Shown piece by piece: positions 48,585 through 59,292 of a stretch of DNA of 64,000 bases. Location of the stretch: positions 1-64,000 of the forward strand of contig DITS01000031.1 in assembly GCA_002422205.1 (NCBI GenBank), given 5' to 3'. The stretch's first letter is position 1. Every line of letters begins with the position of its first letter. Below the pieces are notes generated by a model that was given only the letters and a program-made list of their open reading frames with translations, had not been told where the DNA came from and ran no database searches. Origin of the DNA: Alphaproteobacteria bacterium UBA6178 (lineage in GTDB: Bacteria > Pseudomonadota > Alphaproteobacteria > Rickettsiales > UBA3002). Both the position numbers and the translations under genes were made by a program.

Positions 48585-50780
48585 TTACTTCACCTGAAAC
48601 TGATGCTTAGCGGTTTTGCTCCATAGCTCGCCATCGCGCCATACTAGCGCTTGCACACTGTGCTGGCCTTTTGCCGTTGGCCATAAATAACGCGCGCCCG
48701 AGGCGTGGTCTTGTTTGCTCTCATCAATAAACCACTCCACCTCGTCGCTGGGTAATATCGCACCTGACAGGCGCATTTCAAATGCCTGCTTCTCATGTGG
48801 TATGCGTGGGTCGACTGCCATTTCCAACCCATCAGCAGGGCGGGCGATAGCAATGTTTTGCTGAGTCTTCGGCGCGGGCAGAAGGGGGGTGTCAGGCATA
48901 AAATATTCCGTACGTGTAGCGCAATCAGGCAGCTGTGCCTGCGCAGCGATACAAATATCCTTGGCCACAAGCTTCGGGCTAACATAAAGCGGTGCGCTAT
49001 CGCCATGCAAGCTCAGCTCATTAAAAACACTGCGCAGCACCAGCGACGGGCCTAACGAACCCGTAATCCCGTCGGTAGGCGTATAATCAGCATTACCCAT
49101 CCAGATGGCCACCGTATAGCGATGGTTATACCCCACCGCCCATGCATCGCGATAATCGGTGGAAGTGCCGGTTTTAGCAGCGGTTTGCACAGGTAAATTC
49201 AGCACGCTGCTACGGCCAAATTCCAATTGCCGCGCCCAAGGGTCCGATAAAATATCACCAATCAACGACGCTACTTCAGACGAAAATATCTGCCTGCTCT
49301 GCACCGGCGCCTCATGGTATAAAATAGTCTTAAGCGGCGTATACTCGCCCTTATTCGCAAGCGCTACATAGGCTTGTGCAAGCTCGAATAAGCTCACCTC
49401 GCCATTGCCCAGCGCCAACCCGTCATCGTAAAAATCATGAGACTGTGTCAGGCTGTCAAAGCCAAGCTGGTGCAAAAGGGCTAAATAAGCATCCGGCCTC
49501 ACAAAATTGATGGTATGCAATGCAGGAATATTCAACGAATTACCCAGTGCCGCACGCAAACTCACCTCACCATAATAGCGATTGCTGTAATTACGAAAAT
49601 GATGCAGCCCGCGCCCAATACTATTCGAATAAGGCGCATCATCGATAATGGTAGCAGCTGTCCACCCTTTCTCCAGCGCGGCGGCATATAAAAACGGCTT
49701 TAATGCAGAGCCGGGTTGACGCGGCGTGCGCACCATATCAATGCGGCAGCCGGCGGCGTTATGATTACTCTTGCTGCATTCGGCACCAGCAGACACCCAT
49801 GCCAGCACCTCATTTGTGGTGTTATCAATCACAATCGCAGCGGCATTGTGCACGCGTTTGGCGGCCAGCGATTGCAACCGGCTTTGCAATAAATCACCCA
49901 GATATTGCTGCAAATTCCCATCCAGCGTTGTGAGAATGCGGGACTGGTTCCACGTTGCGGCTGCTGCGGCTTGTTGCCGAACATCATTTACAAAATGAAA
50001 CGCCTCCACCGGCGATGCGGCAGGCTCCAACGCCAACTGATACTGCGTCAGCCGCTCCACCACTTGCGAATCAAGCAAACCGCGCTGCGCCATCACATCG
50101 GCAAGCCGCTTGATCGACCCTGCAATATCCACCTCGCCGCGATATAAATCAAATTTGGAGGGGGCACGCACCAATACAGCCAGCGCCAGCATTTCCTTAG
50201 GGTTCAGCGTATTGATATCGCGATTGAAATAATAGCGGGCTGCCTGCGTCACTCCGCGCCGATTCGCGCCGTAAGGTACCTGATTTAAATAAAACTCTAA
50301 AATATCCGCCTTGCTGGCATGTGCTTCCAGCATCATGGCTTCCAGACCCTCAATCCATTTAGACCAATAGGTGCGCGGGCGGGGGTGTAGCATGCGCACC
50401 ACCTGCTCACTAATGGTACTGGCGCCACGCGCGCGCTTGCCGTGCCAAACACGTTGCCACAGCGCATGACTGCGCGCTACCCAATCCACCCCGCCATGAT
50501 CAAAGAAACGCCTATCCTCCGATAGAACAAATGCATGCTGCAGCGATTCGGGGATCTGGTGCAAAGCCGCATGGTCATAGCTGTTCCAACGATTCTGATA
50601 CGAGAAGGTAAGCGGAATACCGCTGCGATCTAAAATCTGTACATGGGCGGTCTGTGAGCGCGCCGCTCGGAAGTCCTCGCCAACCGGCTGCAAATCAAAC
50701 GCGGTTTTAGCGATAAATATTACAAGCCCAGCCAGCAAAAAGCGCCCAGACCAGATAAAAATGCGCCCTATGCTAATCAT
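48585..50780 (-). CDS. pbpC: Penicillin-binding protein 1C
   Basis: PbpC is a bifunctional peptidoglycan glycosyltransferase/transpeptidase anchored by one N-terminal helix. The GT51 domain has FVLSEDRRFFDHGGVDW, RGASTISEQVVRML and EILEFYLNQ-type helices. The transpeptidase has the SxxK box GSALKPFLYA, GNSLNIPAL and KTGTSTDYRDAW. A PBP1C-specific C-terminal domain follows. Total 731 residues, near the family norm. It starts 3 bp after the macroglobulin gene, the same pairing as in E. coli. Confidence 0.96.
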   Translation of the reverse strand: MISIGRIFIWSGRFLLAGLVIFIAKTAFDLQPVGEDFRAARSQTAHVQILDRSGIPLTFSYQNRWNSYDHAALHQIPESLQHAFVLSEDRRFFDHGGVDWVARSHALWQRVWHGKRARGASTISEQVVRMLHPRPRTYWSKWIEGLEAMMLEAHASKADILEFYLNQVPYGANRRGVTQAARYYFNRDINTLNPKEMLALAVLVRAPSKFDLYRGEVDIAGSIKRLADVMAQRGLLDSQVVERLTQYQLALEPAASPVEAFHFVNDVRQQAAAAATWNQSRILTTLDGNLQQYLGDLLQSRLQSLAAKRVHNAAAIVIDNTTNEVLAWVSAGAECSKSNHNAAGCRIDMVRTPRQPGSALKPFLYAAALEKGWTAATIIDDAPYSNSIGRGLHHFRNYSNRYYGEVSLRAALGNSLNIPALHTINFVRPDAYLALLHQLGFDSLTQSHDFYDDGLALGNGEVSLFELAQAYVALANKGEYTPLKTILYHEAPVQSRQIFSSEVASLIGDILSDPWARQLEFGRSSVLNLPVQTAAKTGTSTDYRDAWAVGYNHRYTVAIWMGNADYTPTDGITGSLGPSLVLRSVFNELSLHGDSAPLYVSPKLVAKDICIAAQAQLPDCATRTEYFMPDTPLLPAPKTQQNIAIARPADGLEMAVDPRIPHEKQAFEMRLSGAILPSDEVEWFIDESKQDHASGARYLWPTAKGQHSVQALVWRDGELWSKTAKHQFQVK

Positions 50781-50783
50781 GGC

Positions 50784-53700
50784 TTAAGGCGCTTGCTGGC
50801 CTACACGCAATTGCCCCGTCACGCCTTTACCATACACATCCGGATCATACATTTCCTCGGCATGCACAGGCATAATGGTAAATTCACCCGGTGCAATCGC
50901 TTGCGCGGTATATGAGAGATGGTAATTGCCTGCAGGCAGATAATCCGCATAAAAACGAACCGAATCATGGCGCAATTCCTGATGATAGAAACTCCAGCGC
51001 GAGGCCAGATACGATATCCAGTCCGAATATTTGAACCACCACGACCCACCGGACGCTTCAAATTTTCCCTTATCCGCATCGACAATTGACGCGGTGGCCA
51101 AATCACGATTCACCGGCTCTAACCCACCCGGTACGGGATCATCCACCACCACAAAATGCCGTGCAGCGGGCACCGATAAAAATAAATCCACCCGTATCAG
51201 CTCTGCTTGCAAGATGGCAGCAGGTGAGGGCAGCAATTCCCATTTTCCATCACGCTGCACGCTGTATTCGCGTGTAATTTCTATGCCCGAATTGGTGGCG
51301 CTGCTGTGCTCGGCAAGGGGCGCGTAACGCAAGCGCGTGGCATAATATAGCCTGCCATCGCCTTCACGCGAAATAGTAGCCGTCGCTTTTCGTCCGACAT
51401 CTTTTGCTTCAATAGGATGAGTAAATGTCATCGGCGCATCTTTCACATCCGAAAACACTGCCTGACCAAAGGACGTTTCATCCAGCTTCACCGCCACTTG
51501 CATATCCGGTTTCACTTTTTCATAGCGCCGCGCATAGTCGGTCAGCCCGTTCAGGCAGAACACATTTTCCTGCGTATTGTCCCAATGCGTGCGGCTGCCG
51601 CGCGCCTGCGTAATCATTCGCACCAGCTTGAACGGAATATCCTCCACCAATGAGGCCTGCTCGGTTTCCGCCATTTTGCTGAATGTGGATAAGATCGCGC
51701 AGTTCTCACGCAGTGGCGTGGATAGAATACGGCTATAGCTATCATCCAGCTCTTCGTTAAAGCTGAATTTTCCGCCCGATTGGTTGGCATGGGATAAAAT
51801 CAGTTTGGATACCTCATCCACATACGCGTCTCCACCTTCCACACGCATGGCCGCTTGCACAAAATAGGTTTTGCCAAACAAGCTCATCTGCGCCACATGC
51901 GGCTTAAAACGCTCCAGATCAGCAAGTGTAATCAGGTTATTCTCGGCCAGCGCGGCCAGCGCTACCGCACGTACCGTAGACGCCATGCCCTTGTCATAAA
52001 AATCAGGGTAGGCGTCTTGTTTCAGCAGCGTATTCAGATAGGCATAAAGCTTATCCTCGACTTCGACGGGGATAGTGTGGCCGCTCTCACGCAGCCAGTT
52101 AAAGGCCAGTGCAGTATACGCACTCAAATACGGATCAACATAATCATCCCGCGCAATAAAATAAGCCATACCCCCATTGGGTGCCTGAAAATTACCCGCC
52201 ATTTTCAGTGTATCTTGGGCGAGTGATGCAGCTTCATCCCACTCAAATGCAGGCGGCATATAATTACGCAAATTAAGATAATGCGACGCCATCACGCCCT
52301 TGGTCAGTATCTGCTCCCAGCAGAAATAGGGATAATCACGCAGATATTTAAATGCGCCTTCGATATTTCCAATTACCGACGCAGCAGCCACAATACTCAG
52401 CTCACCCACATCAGCATGAATATTATCGGGGAACGCAATAGACTCCTCCACAGCATCATCCGTGGTTGTACCATAATTCGCTGCCGTCTCCAGCGAGCGG
52501 CGCTTGCGCACAACCAATGCATGCCTAATGCCATCGCCGTCAGTCGCATCTTCTGCCGACACCTCAAAACGTATTTCACCTTGAGCTTGCTCGGCTACGG
52601 CTTTCACGGGCTGGCTTTGCAGCGGCATCCATACCGTTTCACGCTTATAAGGTGCCAGCGTAATCTGCTTCACCAATGTTGTCGGGTGCGCTTTGGCATC
52701 CAGATCGCCGCTGGCGGTAATATGCACCACAATATCACGTGTGCTATCAGTACGGTTCATCACACTGAATCCCGCATCAAAGCGATCACCTTCGGTTACC
52801 TGATTAGGCATCACGGGCCGCACCTCAGTGGGGCGGTTAACTTTAAAATTCGTTTCGCCCAACCCCATCCGGTCGGTGGGTGTGACTGCCAAAGCCAGCA
52901 CACGCCAGCCCGTCAGATTATCCGGCACTTCAAAAGATATTTGTGCTTTGCCATTAGCGTCAGTCCTAACCGATGGATTCCAATAGCTCACAAATTTAAA
53001 TAAATTGCGCATCGCCAGATCAGCACCGCCATCCCCTCCAGGATTGGCGCCTTTCTTTTCAAATTTCTGGCGGCCTATCAGGCGCGTCAACAAGCTGTAA
53101 TTGCGCAAATCGAGCGAATCCAGCTGATAAAACCCGTCATACGGATTAAAATACGATAACCCACCGGCAATTAAATCAAACACCGATTCGTCAAGCACCA
53201 GCACGGCGAGCTCGATTGGTTCTTGCTTGTCGCTAAAACGCGGCGCGGCATGCAAATCCACACGCACCGTTTCGCGCGGCTTATAAAGCTCATGCTCACT
53301 TTTTGCCGTTACGATAATTTCCTTATACTCATCCAGAATCGGCACGGTGAGATAGCCGATTTTAAAGGCGGGCTTGCCCAAATCAACCTGCCCTTCGACG
53401 GGCTTGTCCACACGCGGTGAAAACGCAACAACAGACAAATAAAATCCGGGGATATAATCTGGCTTCACCTCAAATTCGATGACTGGCGTGCTGCCCTCGA
53501 GCGTTTGCACAAAATGATCCAGTACGCCGTAGCGTTCGATAGTGATCAGCGCCTTAGCACCCGGATAGGGGTTTTTAATCAGATAACGCGCAGTATCCCC
53601 CACCTGATACGATGGTTTTTCCGGTATGATCTCGAGCGAATAATCATTCGGTTCGTTCCATAACACATGGCCCGAGCCGGTCGCATATAAATACATCTCG

Positions 53701-56699
53701 GTTTGATGCGCATGACCTTGCGTGTCCTTGATGCTGGCAGTGGCGCGGTAATAACCCGCTTCCTTCGCAGTAAAGCTGCATGCACTAGCTTCCTGTGAGG
53801 AGCGGCCTTCGCAGTCACCGCTTTCAACCCATGCATTGGTAAATTCGGTAAGATACGCATTGCCCGCACCCTTGACCTTAGCGGCTTTGGTTTCCTGCCG
53901 CTCAATGACAATTTGCACATCCGTGTCAGCTACCGGATTACCACGCGCATCCGCCACCAGATAGCGTATATCAACAGCTTTGCCCGCTTGCACCAGCCAG
54001 TCTGTCATGTTAAGGCCGACAAAACGATCCACACCGGCATAATCCGCATAAGAGGTTGCCGCCACATATTTACCGCGATCATCCTGCACCGCGCTTTCAA
54101 ACATCAGGCGGCCATAATAAATTTTTTGCTCAGGAATGGTGAATGACAGGGTGTTTTCACCGGTGCTACCCACCGTATCCATTTTCTGGAACACTTGTTG
54201 CTGGTCGGTTTCACCGCGATAGCTGCCAAAGGTAAATGCATTCCCAACTGCATGTTTCGAGCTAAAAGGCTTGCTCTCCAACATGGCGGTGATGCGGGCA
54301 TTCGCGTCCGTGTAAGCCCCGCCCGAATGCAAGCGCGCTACCGTGTTCAACTCCACCTCTTGCCCGGCATGAAACAAATCACCATTCACCTGATTGGTCA
54401 CTTTGAAAGGAGAGGGGGTGAAATCACTCACCAGCACCCGCATTGGGCTGAAGATAAAAGACTGGTCATATTCCGAATCCGTATGGCCAAATTCGGCAAT
54501 CAATTTAAATTCATACCAGCCCACAGCCGCTTGTTTGTTCGTCGCAAATTCACCTGCATACGCACCAAAATCATTCAAGGATAGATGTTTAACCTCATGC
54601 ACTTTGTTACCGGTCGGGTCCAGAATTTCCAGCCGGTACCCGTCTTTGGGAGCACGGGTAAGGCTGTCATTATCCTGATCGCGCACATATAATTTGTATT
54701 GAATGGTATCACCCGCACGATAAATACCCTGCGCCGTCATCCCCCATGATTTTAAATGTCCATAGCGCTTTTTATTATCGGGATACACGCTTTCGCCAAC
54801 CGAGCGATAAGAGCTAAGCATAAATGGATTGCTGATCGGCAGCAGTGCCATATTATCCCCCTTATCGACGCGCACAAACAGCCGGTCATCTTCGTCATTC
54901 CAGCTACGATACAGTGAAAGCTCCGGATCAAGCGCCGAGCTACCAGCTAGCGTACTAATGCCATTTGCATCGGTAACGCTGCTGGCCAGCGCCTTTTGTA
55001 TCGCACCTAATTCGCTGAGCTTATCCTTATAGATTGTAACCTTTGCATCTGCCACGGGTAAACCCGTTGCCATATCTGTGACCCACACCACGCTATTATA
55101 ATGCCCCATTTTCGCATGCACTTGATAAGGGGTTACCTGCGCAAACAAACGGTGTTCCCACGGCATTTTATAAACATTAGGATTGGTTTCCAAATGGCCA
55201 TATATTGCACCGCTTTTACCATCCAGCATGTCCCGCACCTGCAGCGGAATCGCGAATTGGACATCCTGCACCACAGGAACAGACTGCTTCGAAGACAGCT
55301 CCGCCTTAGCGCCAGCCGCAGTAACACGCCGGTAATTGAAAGTTATGCTATCCAGATTATTGACATACAGCGGCACCTCACTATCCACACCGCTTTCAAT
55401 CACCGCATCCGTATGATCTAACACAAAGTTGGGTTTGCGATGATCGGTTCGCAGCACCATATCGATAGGCTCGTTCAATGGCCGGTCAAACTCGTCACGA
55501 ATATCGGTAACGCCCACATCGACAAATAGCGATTTAATCCAGTGCCACACGCGTTGAAGCCAATTCCGCTCCTGCTCGTCGCTTTGTACGCGATATTCGG
55601 CAGCCGCCTTTAAACCGGCAGGAAGCCAGATATGATAGCGCCTGTCTTTTTCATGCGCACGGGCTAGCTGCGAATAATCTTCCGATCCGCCCCATAAATC
55701 CTCTTCGGCATTAATATTCAGGCGGGGGCTAAACAGAATATGGTCTTTCGCTTGCGAGCGAAAAACAGGGGTGCTGAATGCCAGCGCCGCACCGGTCATT
55801 GGATTGCACAATGTCTCAGGGTCTTTGGTGTTTGCGGGTATCAGTACCATCTCATTATCATTGTCGTTGCTATAGCAGCTAATCCCAAGGAATGAGAAAG
55901 CAGGGAAGGTATGAAACCGCACCACTTCGCGCTCACCAATGCCAGTCTCCAGCCCTAGTGCCGACCGCAAGCCGGGCTTCACCTGCAAGCGCATAGCGGT
56001 ATCCAGCGGTAATTCGTCCGCTGGCGACACCATCCACACCCGACGCGCTTCAGCGCCTTTGCGCGTAGCCTCATTATTGGTCGCACCGTTTTGAGTTTCT
56101 GTCACAGGTAAATAATCAGGCTCGGTACTCTCATTCGGATCAGCCTCAACATTCAAGCGGTATGGCTGCGAATTCAGCCCTTCTGCAGCTTCCATAAACA
56201 AGCTATCCGCAACCGACTCGGCACTCACCGATTGATTAAAAGTCAGACGCAACACGGGTGTCCCCGCTGATTTCCATGTGCTAAACCACGCATAGCGCAC
56301 ATCGGGCCGCTCGGTGGTAAAGATATGCTCGAATGGCTGATCAATGCCAGCGCCATCCTCAGCCACAATGCCCTTATTCACAGTCACCCGATATTTCGTC
56401 GCTGACTGCAATGCGTTGGCTTCGTCAAGATTACACGCCAGCGCACTTGTATTAAGCCAGCGCCATTGGCATTCCAGCTTGGGTTCGATGATAATCGGAA
56501 TCTCGGCGCTGCTTCGTTCCATCCGTCCAACCGGCACCACCGCGCGGTTAAACTGAATCACCAGCTGCTGTCCCACCGGCACATCGTCACCATTCGGAGT
56601 AATACGCAGAATGCTCAACGTCTGGCTAGCAGCGGCATGCGCAACAAAAGCAGGGCAGGCCAGCACCATCAATAACGCAAATATAACGCTCAGCCGCAT
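50784..56699 (-). CDS. Bacterial alpha-2-macroglobulin (YfhM-like) with intact thioester
   Basis: Bacterial A2M traps foreign proteases in the periplasm, working with PBP1C where walls are breached. The 1971 residues have repeated MG domains, a bait-like region and the thioester CWEQ (Cys1460-Gln1463, in YFCWEQILTKG) within the TED helices. E. coli YfhM has about 1650 residues, so this form carries extra N-terminal domains. The start MRLSVIFALLMVLACPAF could be a lipoprotein signal (VLAC) or a type I signal cut after AHA. It is operonic with pbpC. Confidence 0.95.
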   Translation of the reverse strand: MRLSVIFALLMVLACPAFVAHAAASQTLSILRITPNGDDVPVGQQLVIQFNRAVVPVGRMERSSAEIPIIIEPKLECQWRWLNTSALACNLDEANALQSATKYRVTVNKGIVAEDGAGIDQPFEHIFTTERPDVRYAWFSTWKSAGTPVLRLTFNQSVSAESVADSLFMEAAEGLNSQPYRLNVEADPNESTEPDYLPVTETQNGATNNEATRKGAEARRVWMVSPADELPLDTAMRLQVKPGLRSALGLETGIGEREVVRFHTFPAFSFLGISCYSNDNDNEMVLIPANTKDPETLCNPMTGAALAFSTPVFRSQAKDHILFSPRLNINAEEDLWGGSEDYSQLARAHEKDRRYHIWLPAGLKAAAEYRVQSDEQERNWLQRVWHWIKSLFVDVGVTDIRDEFDRPLNEPIDMVLRTDHRKPNFVLDHTDAVIESGVDSEVPLYVNNLDSITFNYRRVTAAGAKAELSSKQSVPVVQDVQFAIPLQVRDMLDGKSGAIYGHLETNPNVYKMPWEHRLFAQVTPYQVHAKMGHYNSVVWVTDMATGLPVADAKVTIYKDKLSELGAIQKALASSVTDANGISTLAGSSALDPELSLYRSWNDEDDRLFVRVDKGDNMALLPISNPFMLSSYRSVGESVYPDNKKRYGHLKSWGMTAQGIYRAGDTIQYKLYVRDQDNDSLTRAPKDGYRLEILDPTGNKVHEVKHLSLNDFGAYAGEFATNKQAAVGWYEFKLIAEFGHTDSEYDQSFIFSPMRVLVSDFTPSPFKVTNQVNGDLFHAGQEVELNTVARLHSGGAYTDANARITAMLESKPFSSKHAVGNAFTFGSYRGETDQQQVFQKMDTVGSTGENTLSFTIPEQKIYYGRLMFESAVQDDRGKYVAATSYADYAGVDRFVGLNMTDWLVQAGKAVDIRYLVADARGNPVADTDVQIVIERQETKAAKVKGAGNAYLTEFTNAWVESGDCEGRSSQEASACSFTAKEAGYYRATASIKDTQGHAHQTEMYLYATGSGHVLWNEPNDYSLEIIPEKPSYQVGDTARYLIKNPYPGAKALITIERYGVLDHFVQTLEGSTPVIEFEVKPDYIPGFYLSVVAFSPRVDKPVEGQVDLGKPAFKIGYLTVPILDEYKEIIVTAKSEHELYKPRETVRVDLHAAPRFSDKQEPIELAVLVLDESVFDLIAGGLSYFNPYDGFYQLDSLDLRNYSLLTRLIGRQKFEKKGANPGGDGGADLAMRNLFKFVSYWNPSVRTDANGKAQISFEVPDNLTGWRVLALAVTPTDRMGLGETNFKVNRPTEVRPVMPNQVTEGDRFDAGFSVMNRTDSTRDIVVHITASGDLDAKAHPTTLVKQITLAPYKRETVWMPLQSQPVKAVAEQAQGEIRFEVSAEDATDGDGIRHALVVRKRRSLETAANYGTTTDDAVEESIAFPDNIHADVGELSIVAAASVIGNIEGAFKYLRDYPYFCWEQILTKGVMASHYLNLRNYMPPAFEWDEAASLAQDTLKMAGNFQAPNGGMAYFIARDDYVDPYLSAYTALAFNWLRESGHTIPVEVEDKLYAYLNTLLKQDAYPDFYDKGMASTVRAVALAALAENNLITLADLERFKPHVAQMSLFGKTYFVQAAMRVEGGDAYVDEVSKLILSHANQSGGKFSFNEELDDSYSRILSTPLRENCAILSTFSKMAETEQASLVEDIPFKLVRMITQARGSRTHWDNTQENVFCLNGLTDYARRYEKVKPDMQVAVKLDETSFGQAVFSDVKDAPMTFTHPIEAKDVGRKATATISREGDGRLYYATRLRYAPLAEHSSATNSGIEITREYSVQRDGKWELLPSPAAILQAELIRVDLFLSVPAARHFVVVDDPVPGGLEPVNRDLATASIVDADKGKFEASGGSWWFKYSDWISYLASRWSFYHQELRHDSVRFYADYLPAGNYHLSYTAQAIAPGEFTIMPVHAEEMYDPDVYGKGVTGQLRVGQQAP

Positions 56700-56819
56700 A
56701 ACCCACTCCCCACTATGTCAATGGATAATAGAGCGGGCCTAGCGCAACACAACCAGAATATAACAAGGCCGGAAACTGTGGATATCAAGGTAGATTATTG
56801 AGGGATCATAAAACAATAC

Positions 56820-58169
56820 CTATTTAATTATTAGATATTCCAATGCTGCTGCGGGTGTATTCACAGGGGAGAGGAGGTTATCGCGGGGGTAGGCCAGCAA
56901 AGCTAAGGCTGCGCACACAGCGATAACCCCTATTTTGAACTGCCACAAATAATGTGCCGCATAACCAGCTAAAATAGTCAAGGGGGCGTAGATCAATGCA
57001 ATATGATGAATATTAATGTTGATCTTGGTAGACATTGCCAATGACATAATTATGAAACTAGCGGCAATAACTTTTAGCGCTGCCTCTCTATTATGCCTTA
57101 ACATCAGCACAGCGCCAAATAAACAAAACAGTAGAAGTGGTAGAGGCGTTCTTATTAATAGCAAAGTAGGATAAAAATACCATTCACCCATGTAGAGCGT
57201 ACCATTTGGGAATAATTCGCCTGCGTGGCCTTTCTCAGCCTTGAGTGCTACAGTTTCAAGCCCTTCTTGTAAGGCAGATATATCAAACTGCCAGCCTAAT
57301 AGGACTACCAGCGTCGCTATCACTATTGCTAGTCCAAACAATGCTAAGGCATATTTATGCTTTGTACGCTGCCAAGATAGTAAAAGCCATGCTAGAGAAA
57401 TCGGCGGTATAAAACATAAAGCTGAGAATTTTGCCAGCGCTGCCAATCCACCCATTAATCCGAGCAATATCGCTTTAGCCATAGTTGCCTTTTTTAACAT
57501 GGCTTGTAGTGTGACAAGCACCCATATAGCCAAGCAAATAAATGGCAAATCAGTCATCACTCGTGCGCCTAGCCATAGAATGATAGGCACAGTTGAGAAA
57601 AAGGCAGCGGAAAACGCGGCTGTGGAGCGGGATAAGCTCAAGTTCATTGCTAGTAGAAATACCCCGAATATTGAAAGCAAATAAAATGGCCACATCATCA
57701 CACGGCCCGCCTTGGCCGCTTTCAAATCCATAAAGCCATAATCCATTGTCGTGAGGCAATAATGAAGAAAGGCCCCGCCATTATGATTTGCTCGAATATC
57801 TTCCTTCCACTTCGAAAAGCGGCCAGAACAATTAGATTGGGGTATCGTTATTTCTGAATATAAATATAAAGGTAGCGCAGCGATTACACGGGCCAATGGT
57901 GGATGCATTCTTTCATACCCATATGTTCCTTGCTGTAACAGCTCCAAGCCGGTACCTATATGTGCTGGTTCATCGGCTGAAACATATTGAGACATTACAG
58001 AAAATAAGCTGTTATTCACAACCTGATAAAAGCCTGTGGCGATAATCGCAATAACTACGAAAGTCTTGAAGTAAGATCTGCGCGGGCTCATCAGCGCAGA
58101 TATGCAGCTATGAATAGCACCGACAATTACTAATTTTTTGTGGCCAATTGTCTCGCTAGGCTGTTGCAT
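56820..58169 (-). CDS. Dolichyl-phosphate-mannose-type (GT39/ArnT-like) membrane glycosyltransferase
   Basis: The 449 residues have about ten hydrophobic helices. The first periplasmic loop holds SADEPAHIGTGLELLQQGTY and RMHPPLARVIAALPLYL, the acidic catalytic site and HPPL motif of GT-C enzymes such as PMT and ArnT. Such enzymes transfer sugars from lipid carriers; the acceptor cannot be told. An internal Met at about residue 27 is another possible start. No other sugar genes lie nearby. Confidence 0.85.
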   Translation of the reverse strand: MQQPSETIGHKKLVIVGAIHSCISALMSPRRSYFKTFVVIAIIATGFYQVVNNSLFSVMSQYVSADEPAHIGTGLELLQQGTYGYERMHPPLARVIAALPLYLYSEITIPQSNCSGRFSKWKEDIRANHNGGAFLHYCLTTMDYGFMDLKAAKAGRVMMWPFYLLSIFGVFLLAMNLSLSRSTAAFSAAFFSTVPIILWLGARVMTDLPFICLAIWVLVTLQAMLKKATMAKAILLGLMGGLAALAKFSALCFIPPISLAWLLLSWQRTKHKYALALFGLAIVIATLVVLLGWQFDISALQEGLETVALKAEKGHAGELFPNGTLYMGEWYFYPTLLLIRTPLPLLLFCLFGAVLMLRHNREAALKVIAASFIIMSLAMSTKININIHHIALIYAPLTILAGYAAHYLWQFKIGVIAVCAALALLAYPRDNLLSPVNTPAAALEYLIIK

Positions 58170-58247
58170 CGTGGTGTAATCCTATTTAATTTTTTGAGAT
58201 ATTCACTAGTACCATCCTGCAAATATTCATTCAGACCACTCTCTACA

Positions 58248-58270
58248 TATTGTAATGCTATATTGTAATG
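58248..58270. repeat. Two 13-bp-spaced copies of TATTGTAATG
   Basis: Direct repeats at 58248-58257 and 58261-58270 in the 263-bp region between the glycosyltransferase and the small peptide genes. They may be a regulatory site; otherwise I see only AT-rich DNA there. Confidence 0.3.
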
Positions 58271-58432
58271 ATATCAGCTAGCAAGTAGCGCATTTTATGC
58301 GAGTAGCACAAGTAGTTTAAGTTAACTTCTAAATTTACACCCCCCTATTGGTTACAGCGCTCCATCCTTATGGATTCTTTACGCCAATAATCATTTGTTC
58401 ATAGGGTGAAACAAACCCAAGGAGGAATGAGC

Positions 58433-58504
58433 ATGAAAGCGTTGTTAATGTGGCTAATTGGTATCCCGATTCCCATCATCATAATTTTGATGCTCATCTT
58501 TTAG
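58433..58504 (+). CDS. Tiny hydrophobic membrane peptide (23 aa)
   Basis: AAGGAGGAATGAGC precedes the ATG of a 23-codon frame reading MKALLMWLIGIPIPIIII, then LMLIF. It is one membrane helix with a Pro-containing centre and a single Lys at the N-terminus. I recall near-identical peptides with the GIPIPIII core in many proteobacteria, annotated as hypothetical. It begins a run of membrane genes in one direction. Confidence 0.7.
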   Translation: MKALLMWLIGIPIPIIIILMLIF

Positions 58505-58538
58505 CGGCAACCATTCAATCATAGAGAGAGGATTCACC

Positions 58539-58613
58539 ATGAATCAGATTATTTACCTCGTCGGCCTAATCGTAGTGATCCTGGCTATTTTGTCATTCCT
58601 CGGCTTGCGGTAA
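58539..58613 (+). CDS. Tiny hydrophobic membrane peptide (24 aa)
   Basis: GAGAGAGGA lies seven bases before the ATG. The peptide MNQIIYLVGLIVVILAIL, then SFLGLR, is a single membrane helix with a positive C-terminus. The IIYLVGLIVV...LSFLGLR pattern is, from memory, widespread in alphaproteobacteria without known function. It lies between the other tiny peptide and the four-helix protein gene. Confidence 0.7.
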   Translation: MNQIIYLVGLIVVILAILSFLGLR

Positions 58614-58624
58614 AGGGGGATAAA

Positions 58625-59206
58625 ATGAACACCAACACCATCGCCCTAACGCCCCGCTTTGAGTGGGGCGCGATAATTGCCGGTGCAGCGCTCGCATTGG
58701 CGATCACCATTGTATTGCTTCAATTTGGCGCTGCTATCGGCTTATCATCTTCTGCTCCACTTCGCGGAGAAGCCAATCTCGCCTCATGGGGCATCATCGC
58801 AACCGGCATCTGGCTATTGTGGGTGCAGCTGCTCTCCGCTTTAGCCGGAGGGTATCTTGCAGGTCGTATGCGCACACCACAAGTGGGTGCTATCCCACAT
58901 GATGTCGAATTACGCGACGGTATCATTGGTTTATGTACATGGGCAGTGAGCACTGTAGCGGTATTCATCGGCGCATCCATGGCTGCTGGCTTTGCCAGCT
59001 ACATTGCGGCAGCCACCGGCACCTATGATACGAATCAAACCCTCACGGACGCCGAACAAAACAGTGCCATTATTTTTGCCTTCGCGGCAGGTGCTACGTC
59101 GTTACTGTCTGCCGTAGCAGCATGGTGGGCCGGTACGATGGGTGGCGATCATCGTGATCAAAATACTGATTTTAGCACCAGCTTAAGCTTTAAACATAAA
59201 CGGTAA
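58625..59206 (+). CDS. PhnA-like four-helix membrane protein
   Basis: The 193 residues start with RFEWGAIIAGAALALAITIV, the pattern often labelled 'PhnA-like protein', a name without biochemical basis. Four hydrophobic segments lie at about 14-38, 50-78, 98-125 and 145-170, followed by a basic tail. It lies 11 bp after the tiny peptide. Function unknown; similar clusters are often stress-linked, which is an inference here. Confidence 0.75.
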   Translation: MNTNTIALTPRFEWGAIIAGAALALAITIVLLQFGAAIGLSSSAPLRGEANLASWGIIATGIWLLWVQLLSALAGGYLAGRMRTPQVGAIPHDVELRDGIIGLCTWAVSTVAVFIGASMAAGFASYIAAATGTYDTNQTLTDAEQNSAIIFAFAAGATSLLSAVAAWWAGTMGGDHRDQNTDFSTSLSFKHKR

Positions 59207-59292
59207 TCTATGAAAACCCTGAGCTATATACCAATGCCGATGGACTGTCAGCAGCTGATCGAATTGCCCGCCTCGAAAAGCTGGCCAATGCA

